NCBI GenBank assembly: GCA_000824785.1
Contig: CCNB01000043.1
Coordinates: forward strand, 108,130 to 172,129
Source of the DNA: Mesorhizobium plurifarium
GTDB taxonomy: Bacteria > Pseudomonadota > Alphaproteobacteria > Rhizobiales > Rhizobiaceae
Direction of reading: 5' to 3'
Length of the DNA stretch: 64,000 nucleotides
Shown here: positions 25,399 to 34,306 of the stretch, in pieces
How positions within the stretch are numbered: position 1 is the stretch's first letter
Layout: every line of letters begins with the position of its first letter
Position numbers and translations under genes: made by a program
The notes under the pieces: model-generated
Database searches by the model: none
The model's input: only the letters and a program-made list of their open reading frames with translations
What the model was told of the DNA's origin: nothing

Positions 25399-26373
25399 TC
25401 ATTCCGCCGCTTCGCGGTGGACCTCGATGCCCGCCAGATATTTTTCCGCCTCGAGCGCCGCCATGCAGCCAAGTCCGGCCGCCGTCACCGCCTGGCGGTA
25501 GACGTCGTCGGTGACGTCGCCGGCGGCGAACACGCCGGGCACGTCGGTGCGGGTCGAATCCGGCGCCGTCCACAGATAGCCGTTCGGCTTCTGCTTCAGC
25601 TTGCCGACGAAGAGCTCGACCGCAGGCGCATGGCCGATCGCCACGAACACGCCGTCGACCGGCAGCTTCGATTCCTGGCCGGTCACGACGTTGCGCAGCG
25701 TCAGGCCTTCGACGGAAGGCGGCAGCGGCGCCTTGCCTGGACGCCCAGTGATCTCGTCCACCACCGTGTCCCAGATGACGCGGACATTGTCCTTCGCAAG
25801 CAGCCGTTCGCGCAGGATGCGCTCGGCTCGGAAATCGCCGCGCCGGTGGATGACGGTGACGCTCTTGGCGAGGTTCGACAGATAGAGCGCTTCCTCGACC
25901 GCGGAATTGCCGCCGCCCACAACCGCGACGTCCTTGCCGCGGTAGAAGAAGCCGTCGCAGGTCGCACAGGCCGAAACGCCAAAGCCCATGAAGGTCTGTT
26001 CCGACGGGATACCCAGCCACTTGGCCTGCGCGCCGGTGGCGATGATCAACGCATCCGCCGTGTAGACCGTGCCGGAATCGCCGATGGCGCGAAACGGCCG
26101 CACATTGAGGTCGACCTCGGTGATGATGTCGTTGACGATGTCGGTGCCGACATGCTCGGCCTGCGCCAGCATCTGGCTCATCAGCCAAGGCCCCTGGACC
26201 GGATCGGCGAAGCCCGGATAGTTTTCGACGTCGGTGGTGATCATCAATTGGCCACCCTGCTGCAGGCCGGCGACCAGCATCGGTTTCAGCATGGCGCGGG
26301 CGGCGTAGATCGCCGCCGTGTAGCCGGCCGGGCCGGAACCGATGATGAGAACAGGTGCGTGTTTCGTGTTCAT
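25399..26373 (-). CDS. trxB: thioredoxin reductase
   Basis: A 324-residue flavoprotein that passes electrons from NADPH to thioredoxin. Visible are the FAD motif GSGPAG (12-17), the redox cysteines CATC (136-139), the NADPH motif VGGGNSAVEEA (152 onward) and the C-terminal FAD segment GVFAAGDVTDDVYRQAVTAA. The ATG at 26373 gives MNTKHAPVLIIGSG, the normal start; the frame extends upstream into the divergent region without a better start. It is divergent from the Lrp-family gene (278 bp) and upstream of lsrB. Confidence 0.97.
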   Translation of the reverse strand: MNTKHAPVLIIGSGPAGYTAAIYAARAMLKPMLVAGLQQGGQLMITTDVENYPGFADPVQGPWLMSQMLAQAEHVGTDIVNDIITEVDLNVRPFRAIGDSGTVYTADALIIATGAQAKWLGIPSEQTFMGFGVSACATCDGFFYRGKDVAVVGGGNSAVEEALYLSNLAKSVTVIHRRGDFRAERILRERLLAKDNVRVIWDTVVDEITGRPGKAPLPPSVEGLTLRNVVTGQESKLPVDGVFVAIGHAPAVELFVGKLKQKPNGYLWTAPDSTRTDVPGVFAAGDVTDDVYRQAVTAAGLGCMAALEAEKYLAGIEVHREAAE

Positions 26374-26651
26374 GAAAAAGTCCCCTGCGGCGCGCGGCCG
26401 TGGTTTGTTGCGCGTAATGTAAGTGTTGCCCGTGGGACCAGCAAGGCAAGTTGGCCTTCGTCCCCGGAAAGCTTCGTGCCCTGCATATCGGGCCATATCG
26501 CCGCCCGTCACCAATGCATGTCGCCCAGAGGTATGCGCGGCGCTGGATCACGCCATGCATCAAAACAGGGAGAAAATCATCGCAAAGCTATGGCCTCCAG
26601 CGCGAAACCAAATTACAAAATCGCGAAAGATTCTTGCGCGAAAGCCCATTC

Positions 26652-27128
26652 ATGCCGCTCAAAGCCGATCTCGACGCCATCGATTGGAAGATCCTGCGCG
26701 AGCTGCAGGGTGACGGCCGAATGACCAATGTCGAATTGTCCAACCGGGTCGGCATCTCGGCGCCGCCTTGCCTGCGCCGCGTCAGGCGGCTGGAAGAGGC
26801 CGGCATCATCCGCGGCTACCGCGCGCTGCTCAACGCGCCGGCGCTCGGCATGGATGTCGTGGCCTTCTGCCTGATCGGCCTGCATCATCAGGCCGATGCC
26901 GAGCTGAAGACCTTCGCCGAGCGCACGCGCGGCTGGCCGATCGTGCGTGACGCCTGGATGGTCTCGGGCGAATCCGATTTCCTGCTGCATTGCGTGGCGA
27001 GCGACCTCGGCACCTTCCAGACCTTCGTCATCGAGGAGCTGGCCTCGGCCCCGAATGTGGACACGGTGCGCACCGCCTTGACCATCCGCCGTGTCAAGGA
27101 CGAAGGGCTTGTGGCCTTCCCAACTTAA
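26652..27128 (+). CDS. Lrp/AsnC family transcriptional regulator
   Basis: A 158-residue regulator: an HTH (LDAIDWKILRELQGDGRMTN, SNRVGISAPPCLRRVRRLEE) followed by a RAM ligand-binding domain (GMDVVAFCLIGLHHQADAEL, WMVSGESDFLLHCVA). It probably senses an amino acid and acts locally or globally. It is divergent from trxB, the same arrangement as the lrp-like gene of Sinorhizobium next to trxB and lsrB. The ATG at 26652 begins MPLKADLDAIDWKIL; upstream in-frame codons to 26451 lie in the promoter region. Confidence 0.9.
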   Translation: MPLKADLDAIDWKILRELQGDGRMTNVELSNRVGISAPPCLRRVRRLEEAGIIRGYRALLNAPALGMDVVAFCLIGLHHQADAELKTFAERTRGWPIVRDAWMVSGESDFLLHCVASDLGTFQTFVIEELASAPNVDTVRTALTIRRVKDEGLVAFPT

Positions 27129-27197
27129 TGTGCCGGCTCCCGGAAATTCGCCCGTGCAAACAAAGGGCTTAGCGCCAGGTTTTGAATCAATCCGCGA

Positions 27198-27827
27198 TCA
27201 GAGCGACCGTATCGCGGTGAGCAGGCCTTCGAGGTCCGTGGCGTCGCGTAACGGCGAAACCGAAAGCCCGTCCATCGTCGAGACCTCGCCGTCGACAAGC
27301 CAGCCGCGCTTGAGACCAGCGCGCTGGCCGGCTTCCAAATCGGCCGGCTTGTCGCCGACGATCAGCGACCGCTTCAGGTCGAGGCCGAGGCGGCGACCCG
27401 CCTCCAGCAGCATGCCCGAATTGGGCTTGCGCATCGGGTGATCGGCAATGGCGAGAGGACCTGAACCAGCGTCGTGATAGGCGCAGGCGAGCACCATGTC
27501 CACGAAGGCATTTTGCTCGGCCAGCAAATCCAGCACCCGCCCATTGACCCGCGCGAACGCATCCCAGCCGAAATAGCCGCGCGCGATGCCGGACTGGTTG
27601 GTGACGACGATGACCGGAACACCGCACTGGTTCGCGGCCTCGATGACCGGCGCGATGCCGTCGCGCAGCACCATGGCCGCCGGATCGTCGGGATAGCCGG
27701 TGTCGACATTGATCGTGCCGTCACGGTCCAGGAACAGCGCCGGCCGGCCGGTCGGAAAGCTCCTGGTGCTGGTCCGCTCGACCCAGAGACCTGGCTCGGC
27801 CAGCGGAAAGCCCGTATTCTCAGCCAT
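27198..27827 (-). CDS. gmhB: D-glycero-D-manno-heptose-1,7-bisphosphate 7-phosphatase
   Basis: A 209-residue HAD phosphatase of the GmhB subfamily. The nucleophile motif is LFLDRDGT (D34, D36). Motif II is VTNQSGIARG and motif III/IV VGDKPADLEAG. A zinc-loop-like ACAYHDAGSGPLAIADHPMR is degenerate: only one Cys is present where canonical GmhB has a Cys/His zinc cluster. The enzyme removes the C7 phosphate in ADP-heptose synthesis for the LPS inner core. Its start overlaps the end of gmhA by eight bases. Confidence 0.85.
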   Translation of the reverse strand: MAENTGFPLAEPGLWVERTSTRSFPTGRPALFLDRDGTINVDTGYPDDPAAMVLRDGIAPVIEAANQCGVPVIVVTNQSGIARGYFGWDAFARVNGRVLDLLAEQNAFVDMVLACAYHDAGSGPLAIADHPMRKPNSGMLLEAGRRLGLDLKRSLIVGDKPADLEAGQRAGLKRGWLVDGEVSTMDGLSVSPLRDATDLEGLLTAIRSL

Positions 27828-28392
27828 TGCTGAGACGCGCTTCGACCGCCTCGCACAGATGGTGATAGAGGCACAGATGCCCCTGCTGGATGATAGGCGT
27901 CGAGGTCGACGGCACGTTGAGCAGGATATCGGTCAGCGGCTTGAGCTTGCCGCCGGTTTCGCCAGTCAGGCTGATCACCGTCATGCCCATCACCCTCGCC
28001 TGCTCGGCGGCGGCAAGGATGCTCGGCGAATTGCCGCTGGTCGAGATCGCCAGCAGCACCGCGCCTTCCGATCCATGCGCCTCGACCTGGCGCGAGAAGA
28101 CGGTGTCGAAGCCATAGTCATTGCCCCAGGCCGTCAGCACCGCGGCGTTCGCCGGCAGCGCGATGACATTGTAGGCCTTGCGCTCCTTCAGGAAGCGGCC
28201 GACCAGCTCGCCGGCGATGTGGATGGCGTCGCTGGCCGAGCCGCCATTGCCGCAGATCAGCAGCGCCTTGCCTTGCGACAGCGCGGTCACCACGGTGCTC
28301 ACCGCGCGTTCCATCTCGGCGGTGAGATCGCGCTCGACCATCGCCGAGATCGCCGCCGCGGAGCGGACAAGGTAGTCGTTCAAATCGGACAT
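27820..28392 (-). CDS. gmhA: phosphoheptose isomerase
   Basis: A 190-residue SIS-domain isomerase converting sedoheptulose 7-phosphate to D-glycero-D-manno-heptose 7-phosphate, the first step of heptose synthesis. Recognisable parts are LLICGNGGSASDAIHIAGEL, the ISTSGNSPSILAAAEQAR phosphate-binding loop and QGHLCLYHHLCEAVE at the C-terminus. The ATG at 28392 lies seven bases after the hldE stop. It is in the operon hldE-gmhA-gmhB. Confidence 0.95.
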   Translation of the reverse strand: MSDLNDYLVRSAAAISAMVERDLTAEMERAVSTVVTALSQGKALLICGNGGSASDAIHIAGELVGRFLKERKAYNVIALPANAAVLTAWGNDYGFDTVFSRQVEAHGSEGAVLLAISTSGNSPSILAAAEQARVMGMTVISLTGETGGKLKPLTDILLNVPSTSTPIIQQGHLCLYHHLCEAVEARLSNG

Positions 28393-28399
28393 GAGACCC

Positions 28400-29884
28400 T
28401 CAGTTTGCGGCACGCAGCCTGCCGATCGTGTTCGTCGTGCTCTTGCCGGCGACGAGGTCGACCAGCACCACGCGCCCGCCCGCCTTCTGCACCACATCGG
28501 CGCCGACCACGGTCTCGATCGTGTAATCCGCGCCCTTGACTAGGATGTCCGGCAGGAGCGCCTCGATGAGCTTCAGCGGTGTATCTTCCTCGAAGACGAC
28601 GACGGCATCGACAGAGGCAAGCGCTGCCAGCACGCAGGCGCGGTCGTGCTGGTTGTTGACCGGGCGTCCAGGCCCTTTCAGCCGACGCACCGAGTCATCG
28701 CTGTTGAGGCCGAGCACCAGCCGGTCGCACTGGCTGCGCGCGGCATGCAGCAGGCTGACATGGCCGGCATGCAGGATGTCGAAGCAGCCATTGGTGAAGC
28801 CAACGGTCAGCCCCTCTTCCTTCCATGCCGCCACCATCCTGGCCGCGGCATTGAAATCGAGGATGGCGTCCTGGTGACCGGTCGGCCCATGCGAGCGGAA
28901 CAGCGCGCCGGACAATTCCTCGACGTTCAGCCGCGCCGTGCCGCGTTTTCCCACCACGACGCCGCCGGCCGCGTTGGCGATGACGGCCGCATGCACGCGG
29001 TCGGCGCCGGCGGCAAGCGAAAGCGCGAAGCTCGCGATGACCGTGTCGCCGGCTCCTGAAACATCGAACACTTCGCGGGCCTGGGTGGAAATGTGGCGGG
29101 CATCCTCGGCGGAGACCACGCTCATGCCCTTCTCGCTGCGCGTGGCGACGATGAATTCGAAATCATGCGCGGCGATCAGGTCGCGTGCGGCGGCCACGAT
29201 CTCGTCGTCGCCGAACACCTTGCGCCCGACCGCCTCGCCAAGCTCCTTGCGGTTCGGCGTAACCGCCGTCGCGCCTGCATAGCGCGCGTAGTCGTGCCCC
29301 TTCGGATCGACCAGCACCGGCTTGCCGGCATCGCGGCAGATCGCGATCAATTCGCCGGCGACGCCGTCGAGCAGGATGCCCTTGCCGTAATCGGAGAGGA
29401 TGACGATATCGGCGCGGCCGAGCGCCGCCTGGAAATGATCGATGAGCTTGGCCCGCTCGGCGGAGGTGAGCGGCTTGATCTCTTCTTCGTCGAAACGCAG
29501 CACCTGCTGGTTGAGCGCGCTGAAGCGGCTTTTCGACGAGGTCATGCGGTCCTGGCGCTGCAGCAGCCCGTCGGTGTCGACGCCGATCTCGCTGAGCATG
29601 CGCATCAGATTGTTGCCCGCCTGGTCGGCGCCGATCACCGACACGGGTATGGCGGCCGCGCCCAGCGAAACGATGTTGGAGACGACATTGCCGGCGCCGC
29701 CCATGTTCAGCGACTCGCCCTTGCCATGCAGCACGGGGATCGGAGCTTCCGGCGAGATGCGCTCGATCACGCCGCTGACGAAACGGTCAAGAATGAAATC
29801 GCCCACGACCAGCACGGTGACGTCGCCGAACCGGGCGATGGTGCGATGCAAAGGTTCCGGAGAAGGCGGATTGTGCTTGATCAT
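28400..29884 (-). CDS. hldE: bifunctional heptose 7-phosphate kinase / heptose 1-phosphate adenylyltransferase
   Basis: A 494-residue fusion. Residues 1 to about 320 form a PfkB-type kinase (VGDFILDRFVSGVIERISPE, NMGGAGNVVSNI, and the catalytic VFDVSGAGDTVIASFALSLA). Residues from about 350 form a cytidylyltransferase-like domain with GFTNGCFDILHAGHVSLLHA and LNSDDSVRRLKGPGRPVN. It phosphorylates heptose 7-phosphate and later adenylylates heptose 1-phosphate. The ATG at 29884 (MIKHNPPSPEP) is preferred to the upstream in-frame codon at 29980. It is the first gene of the operon with gmhA and gmhB. Confidence 0.95.
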   Translation of the reverse strand: MIKHNPPSPEPLHRTIARFGDVTVLVVGDFILDRFVSGVIERISPEAPIPVLHGKGESLNMGGAGNVVSNIVSLGAAAIPVSVIGADQAGNNLMRMLSEIGVDTDGLLQRQDRMTSSKSRFSALNQQVLRFDEEEIKPLTSAERAKLIDHFQAALGRADIVILSDYGKGILLDGVAGELIAICRDAGKPVLVDPKGHDYARYAGATAVTPNRKELGEAVGRKVFGDDEIVAAARDLIAAHDFEFIVATRSEKGMSVVSAEDARHISTQAREVFDVSGAGDTVIASFALSLAAGADRVHAAVIANAAGGVVVGKRGTARLNVEELSGALFRSHGPTGHQDAILDFNAAARMVAAWKEEGLTVGFTNGCFDILHAGHVSLLHAARSQCDRLVLGLNSDDSVRRLKGPGRPVNNQHDRACVLAALASVDAVVVFEEDTPLKLIEALLPDILVKGADYTIETVVGADVVQKAGGRVVLVDLVAGKSTTNTIGRLRAAN

Positions 29885-30037
29885 CTCGCTCGAGGTATGC
29901 CTGAAGAAGGCCGGACTTGAATAGATTTCAGCGCCGGAATTGTGGCGTGGGCTGCTCAAGGCGATGCCGATATACCGCAATTCGGGTCAGTGCAACGGCA
30001 GGCCTGGTGCGGACCGCAGCCGAAGCCGGCTGGGCAA

Positions 30038-30670
30038 TCAGTTCCGCTGCAGGGCAACGTGGACACCGAGGCCGACCAGCACGGCGCCGCCCGCGCGCTG
30101 CATCAACCGCTGCGCGCGTCCTGAACGCCGCAGCCGCGCGATCATCGCGCCGGCAAGGAAAACACACACGATGTCGGCGGAGGAGAACATCAGATTGACG
30201 ATGGTTCCGAGTACGACGAACTGCAGCCAGACCGGAAACGCCGCCGCGGCATCGATGAATTGCGGCAGGAACGCCATGAAGAAGATCGCGGTCTTCGGAT
30301 TGAGCACCTCGACGGTGACGCTTTCGAAAAAGGCGCGACGGGCCGATTTCCGCTCGATCAAGGGCAGAGCCGTGTCGCCGTCCGCCCGCTTGCGGAACAT
30401 GGAGACGCCAAGCCAGATCAGATAAAGCGCGCCGCCCAACTTGACCGCCATATAGAGCGGCGGCACGGCGTGAAACAGCACCGACAGGCCGGCGGCGGCC
30501 GCAAAGACATGGAAATAACCGCCAAGGTGAATGCCAAGCGCCGCCGTCAGCCCGGACCAACGGCCACGCGCCATTGTCTGCGCAGCGGCGTAGAGCATGG
30601 CAGGACCGGGAATGTAGGCGAAGATCGCGGTGGTGGCGAAAAACGCGATGAGCAGTTCGGTCGACGGCAT
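30038..30670 (-). CDS. LysE/RhtB family exporter
   Basis: A 210-residue inner-membrane protein with six predicted helices, starting MPSTELLIAFFATTAIFAYI and the family motif PGPAMLYAAAQTMARGRWSG. FFESVTVEVLNPKTAIFFMA is the conserved loop. It probably exports an amino acid or derivative. The ATG at 30670 is preceded by GAGGGACC. It interrupts the two halves of the LPS heptose cluster and has no obvious functional link to it. Confidence 0.9.
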   Translation of the reverse strand: MPSTELLIAFFATTAIFAYIPGPAMLYAAAQTMARGRWSGLTAALGIHLGGYFHVFAAAAGLSVLFHAVPPLYMAVKLGGALYLIWLGVSMFRKRADGDTALPLIERKSARRAFFESVTVEVLNPKTAIFFMAFLPQFIDAAAAFPVWLQFVVLGTIVNLMFSSADIVCVFLAGAMIARLRRSGRAQRLMQRAGGAVLVGLGVHVALQRN

Positions 30671-30784
30671 GCCTGGTCCCTCAATGATCACGTCTCTGTC
30701 AGGCTACGCCTTGCTGGCCTGATCTCCATATTGGCGATACCACAGATATGGATATCTTCGAATTCCTCCAACATAATTTCAGAC

Positions 30785-30975
30785 GTTGGCGCTGCCCCTC
30801 ACCTGCCTGCCGGCATCCTCTCCCCGTATAGTGACGGGGAGAGGGGAGCTGTCATCGACGGTTTCGCCAATCGCCAACGTTGCAATAGGGGCGCCGAGGT
30901 TGCGGTCAGCCCTTTCTCCCCGTCACTATACGGGGAGAAATGCCCGGCAGGGCAATGAGGGGCAGCGCTAACCTG
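30785..30975. repeat. palindromic repeat element, family A copy 2
   Basis: About 190 bp with terminal inverted repeats (GTTGGCGCTGCCCCTCA at 30785 and TGAGGGGCAGCGCTAAC at 30957). Inner inverted arms are CTCCCCGTATAGTGACGGGG and CCCCGTCACTATACGGGG. The spacer holds TTTCGCCAATCGCCAACGTT (30862), one base different from the copy at 3371. The two copies thus share the spacer core more than the arms. Confidence 0.8.
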
Positions 30976-31027
30976 ACGTGGTTCCCGACATTCAGCCGGA
31001 AGCGCTGGGCTCGCGGCGGCGATCGAC

Positions 31028-31264
31028 CTAATCGCGACTTTCTCCGGCAGCGTACTCCTCAAGCATCTCGACATGTTCGACCGGGGCGTCCTTCGCAGCG
31101 TAAGCGCGACGGCTGTCGTCGGCGAAGCGAGCCTCGTAGGCCTCAATGCTCATCAGGACATATCTAGGCTTGTTGTGACGAGTGATGGAGACAGGTTGCT
31201 GGCTCGCGGCCGCAAGAACGTCACCGAGATTCTGTTTCAAATCGGTCGACGGATATTGTTTCAT
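31028..31264 (-). CDS. Phd/YefM-type antitoxin, no toxin adjacent
   Basis: A 78-residue antitoxin: MKQYPSTDLKQNLGDVLAAA, SITRHNKPRYVLMSIEAYEA is the Phd/YefM DNA-binding fold (N-terminal half). The acidic C-terminus (EHVEMLEEYAAGESRD) would be the toxin-binding tail. No toxin gene follows downstream before the repeat element or precedes it. Its promoter carries a strong palindrome, consistent with autorepression. It may be an orphan or may pair with a toxin elsewhere. Confidence 0.82.
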   Translation of the reverse strand: MKQYPSTDLKQNLGDVLAAASQQPVSITRHNKPRYVLMSIEAYEARFADDSRRAYAAKDAPVEHVEMLEEYAAGESRD

Positions 31265-31272
31265 GGAATGCT

Positions 31273-31299
31273 CCGTTTTGTACATAATAGACAAAACGG
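31273..31299 (-). promoter_or_regulatory. antitoxin operator and promoter
   Basis: Perfect 9-bp inverted repeat CCGTTTTGT / ACAAAACGG separated by 9 bp. On the minus strand the spacer contains CTATTATG, a good -10, with TTGTCT about 17 bp upstream. Binding here would block RNA polymerase, as for Phd-type autorepression. Confidence 0.7.
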
Positions 31300-31407
31300 G
31301 CGAAATAGACAAGAACTACGAGCTGGGTACGGGACGGGCGCCAGCTTTATCGACACTCCCCTCCGCCTCCCCTATAAGAGCCGGAATCGTAAGCAGCAGA
31401 GGCCTTC

Positions 31408-32355
31408 ATGATCATCGTCACGGGCGGCGCCGGCATGATCGGCTCCAACATCGTCGCCGCTCTCAATGCCGAGGGCCATGACGACATCGTCGTCGTCGAC
31501 GACCTTACCGACGGCCACAAGATCGCCAACCTCGCCGACCTGCGCATCGCCGACTATCTCGACAAGGACGATTTTCTCAGCCTGATCGAGGATGGCGGGC
31601 TCGGCCGCATCGAGGCCGTCTTCCACCAGGGCGCTTGCTCGACCACCACCGAGTGGAACGGCAAGTTCATGATGGACGTGAACTACGCCTATTCGAAGCG
31701 GCTGCTGCATGCCTGCCTGAAGCTGCGCGTGCCCTTCCTCTACGCGTCGTCGGCTTCGGTCTATGGCGGCGGCAGCGAGTTCCGCGAGGAGCCCGAATTC
31801 GAGCGCCCGCTCAACGTCTATGCCTATTCGAAGAAGCTGTTCGACGACTACGTCCGCCGCAATTTCGACGCCGATCATTCGCAGGTGACGGGCCTGCGCT
31901 ACTTCAACGTCTACGGACCGCGCGAGGCGCATAAGGGCGCCATGGCGTCGGTCGCCTTCCATCTGTTCAACCAGGTCGAGCGCGGCGAGAATCCGAAACT
32001 GTTCGGCGCTTATGGCGACTTCGGGCCAGGCGAGCAGAGCCGCGACTTCATCCATGTCGGCGACGTCGCGGAGGTCAATCTGTGGCTCTGGAAACGCGGC
32101 TTGAGCGGCATCTTCAACTGCGGCACCGGCCGCGCGCAGCCGTTCCGCGCCATCGCCGAGACGGTGATCGACACGCTGGGCAAGGGGGAGATTGAATTCA
32201 TCCCCTTCCCCGACCATCTCAAGGGCAGCTACCAGAGTTTCACGCAGGCTGATATGTCCCGCTTGCGCGCGGCCGGCTACAATGGCCAATTCCGCACAGT
32301 CGAAACCGGCGTCAGGGACTATGTCGAATGGCTGAAGGCCCAACGATCCTCGTGA
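31408..32355 (+). CDS. hldD: ADP-L-glycero-D-manno-heptose 6-epimerase
   Basis: A 315-residue extended short-chain dehydrogenase. The Rossmann motif is GGAGMIG (6-12); the catalytic YxxxK is Y138-K142 in NVYAYSKK; SSASVYGGG is the serine segment. ARYFNVYGPREAHKGAMASV-type sequence and GQSRDFIHVGDVAEVN follow the HldD pattern. It inverts C6 of ADP-heptose before transfer to lipid A-Kdo. It starts at ATG 31408 and overlaps waaF by 28 bases. Confidence 0.95.
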   Translation: MIIVTGGAGMIGSNIVAALNAEGHDDIVVVDDLTDGHKIANLADLRIADYLDKDDFLSLIEDGGLGRIEAVFHQGACSTTTEWNGKFMMDVNYAYSKRLLHACLKLRVPFLYASSASVYGGGSEFREEPEFERPLNVYAYSKKLFDDYVRRNFDADHSQVTGLRYFNVYGPREAHKGAMASVAFHLFNQVERGENPKLFGAYGDFGPGEQSRDFIHVGDVAEVNLWLWKRGLSGIFNCGTGRAQPFRAIAETVIDTLGKGEIEFIPFPDHLKGSYQSFTQADMSRLRAAGYNGQFRTVETGVRDYVEWLKAQRSS

Positions 32356-33335
32356 TCGGCCCACGCTGGGTGGGCGACATGGTCATGGCGCAGTGCCTGT
32401 TTGCGGCGCTGAAGGAAAAACATCCGCATGCGGCCATCGACGTGCTGGCGCCGGCCTGGGCGGCGCCTTTGGTCAAGCGCATGCCCGAGATACGCAGCCA
32501 GATCGACTTTCCGCTGATGCCGGGAGCACTCGAATTCCGCAGCCGCAGGCGCTTCGGCCGCCTGCTGCGCGGCCGCTACGACATGGCCTATGTGCTGCCA
32601 GGAAGCTGGAAATCGGCGCTGATCCCGTTCTTTGCCCGCATCCCGCGCCGCGTCGGCAATCTGCGCGAGATGCGCTACGGCCTGCTGACCGACATCGTGC
32701 CGCTGCCCGAAGCCCTGAAGCGGCGCACGGCGCGCGCCTATTTCGGCCTGGCGCGCGGCGGCACCTTTCGCGCGCCGCATCTTAGCATCGACAAGGCCAA
32801 CCAGGCCGATCTGCTGGCGCGCTTTGGGCTGGCCGGGAAGAAATTCGTCGCCTTGATGCCTGGCGCCGAGTTCGGCCCGGCAAAACGCTGGCCGAGCGAC
32901 CACTATGCCGGGCTGGCCCGCGACATGATGGCCAGGGGTCTGGGCGTCGCCCTGCTCGGCTCGAAGAACGACGCCGACGTGACGGCTGAGATCGCAGCAC
33001 TTGCCCCGGGCGCCATCGACCTTGCCGGCAAGACGCGGCTGGAGGACGCCATCGACCTGATCGCCGCGGCGAAGCTCGCGGTCTCGAACGACAGCGGCCT
33101 GATGCATGTCGCGGCCGCCGTCGGCACGCCGATCGTCGCCGTCTACGGCTCGACCTCGCCGGAAAACACGCCGCCGCTCAGCGAGCGCTCCGAGCTGATC
33201 TGGCTGCATCTGTCCTGCTCGCCCTGCCACAAGAAGGTTTGCCCGCTCGGGCACCTCAACTGCCTCAAGACGCTCGATGTCGCCCGCGTCACCGCAGCGG
33301 CCGACCGCCTGCTCGAGGTTCCGGCAGCGGCATGA
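32328..33335 (+). CDS. waaF: ADP-heptose:LPS heptosyltransferase II
   Basis: A 335-residue GT9 family glycosyltransferase. N-terminal ILVIGPRWVGDMVMAQCLFA and C-terminal ADP-heptose binding segment LMPGAEFGPAKRWPSDHYAG, then SNDSGLMHVAAAVGTPIVAV and a Cys-rich CSPCHKKVCPLGHLNC stretch, match WaaF. It adds the second heptose to the inner core at the cytoplasmic face. It overlaps hldD upstream and waaC downstream (ATGA at 33332), so the three are tightly coupled. Confidence 0.92.
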   Translation: MAEGPTILVIGPRWVGDMVMAQCLFAALKEKHPHAAIDVLAPAWAAPLVKRMPEIRSQIDFPLMPGALEFRSRRRFGRLLRGRYDMAYVLPGSWKSALIPFFARIPRRVGNLREMRYGLLTDIVPLPEALKRRTARAYFGLARGGTFRAPHLSIDKANQADLLARFGLAGKKFVALMPGAEFGPAKRWPSDHYAGLARDMMARGLGVALLGSKNDADVTAEIAALAPGAIDLAGKTRLEDAIDLIAAAKLAVSNDSGLMHVAAAVGTPIVAVYGSTSPENTPPLSERSELIWLHLSCSPCHKKVCPLGHLNCLKTLDVARVTAAADRLLEVPAAA

Positions 33336-34306
33336 AAGTGCTGATCGTCAAGACGTCGTCGATGGGCGATGTCATCCACACGTTTCCGGCCGTCGAGGAC
33401 GCGCTGCGCAATCGCCCCGACATCAGCTTCGACTGGTGCGTGGAGGAGCCGTTTGCCGGCATCGTGGCCTTGCATCCGGCGATCGGCACCATCCACAAGG
33501 TGGCGATCCGGCGCTGGCGCAAGAGGCTTTTCGACGGCGGAACCTGGCGCGAGATGGCCGGACTGCGCAAAGCGCTCCGCGCCTCCCGCTACGATCTTGC
33601 CATCGACGCGCAAGGCTTGTTGAAGTCGGCCCTGGTCGCCGTCCAGGCCGGCGCGCCGATTGCCGGCTTCGATCGGGCGAGCGCCCGCGAGCCTTCGGCG
33701 ACGCTGTTCTATCAGCGCAAATACGCCGTGCCGCGCGACCTGCACGCCATCGAACGCACTAGGCGGCTGTTCGGGCTGGCGCTGGGCTACCAGCCTGACC
33801 TGTCGGCGCTCGAGTCAGGCATCGTGCCACCGGCGGGCGGACTGCCCGGCATTGAAGGCAGAACCGCCTTCCTGCTGCACGGCACCAGCCGCGAAGACAA
33901 GAAATGGCCGGTCGAGGATTGGATCGAAACCGCGCGCGAGCTGGCCGACCGGCACTTCACGCCGGTGGTCACATGGTCGAACGAGGCGGAAAAGAAAGTG
34001 GCTGAAGCCATCGCCGGTGCCGTACCAGGAACGGTGCTGGTCGCGAAATCGCCGCTCGCGGATATTGCCGCGATCCTCGGCCGTTCGACGCTCGTCATCG
34101 GCGCCGACACCGGCCTCACCCACCTCGCCAGCGCCTTCGGCCTGCCGACGGTCGCCATCTTCCTGGCGACGGAACCGGGTCTCACCGGCCCGCGCGGAAA
34201 GTTTGCATCGACCTTGCTTGCGCCGGCCGGCGGCAAGGTAACGCCGGCTGAGGTGATGGCGGAGGCGGAGTGCCTCCTGGCGCTCAGATCAAACGCGCCA
34301 GCGTGA
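33332..34306 (+). CDS. waaC: LPS heptosyltransferase I
   Basis: A 324-residue GT9 glycosyltransferase starting MKVLIVKTSSMGDVIHTFPA, the WaaC N-terminus. LLHGTSREDKKWPVEDWIET and IGADTGLTHLASAFGLPTVA form the ADP-heptose site. It adds the first heptose to Kdo2-lipid A. The ATG overlaps the waaF TGA. Its own TGA (34304-34306) forms the outermost bases of a palindromic element that ends in the greA stop on the other strand. Confidence 0.92.
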   Translation: MKVLIVKTSSMGDVIHTFPAVEDALRNRPDISFDWCVEEPFAGIVALHPAIGTIHKVAIRRWRKRLFDGGTWREMAGLRKALRASRYDLAIDAQGLLKSALVAVQAGAPIAGFDRASAREPSATLFYQRKYAVPRDLHAIERTRRLFGLALGYQPDLSALESGIVPPAGGLPGIEGRTAFLLHGTSREDKKWPVEDWIETARELADRHFTPVVTWSNEAEKKVAEAIAGAVPGTVLVAKSPLADIAAILGRSTLVIGADTGLTHLASAFGLPTVAIFLATEPGLTGPRGKFASTLLAPAGGKVTPAEVMAEAECLLALRSNAPA

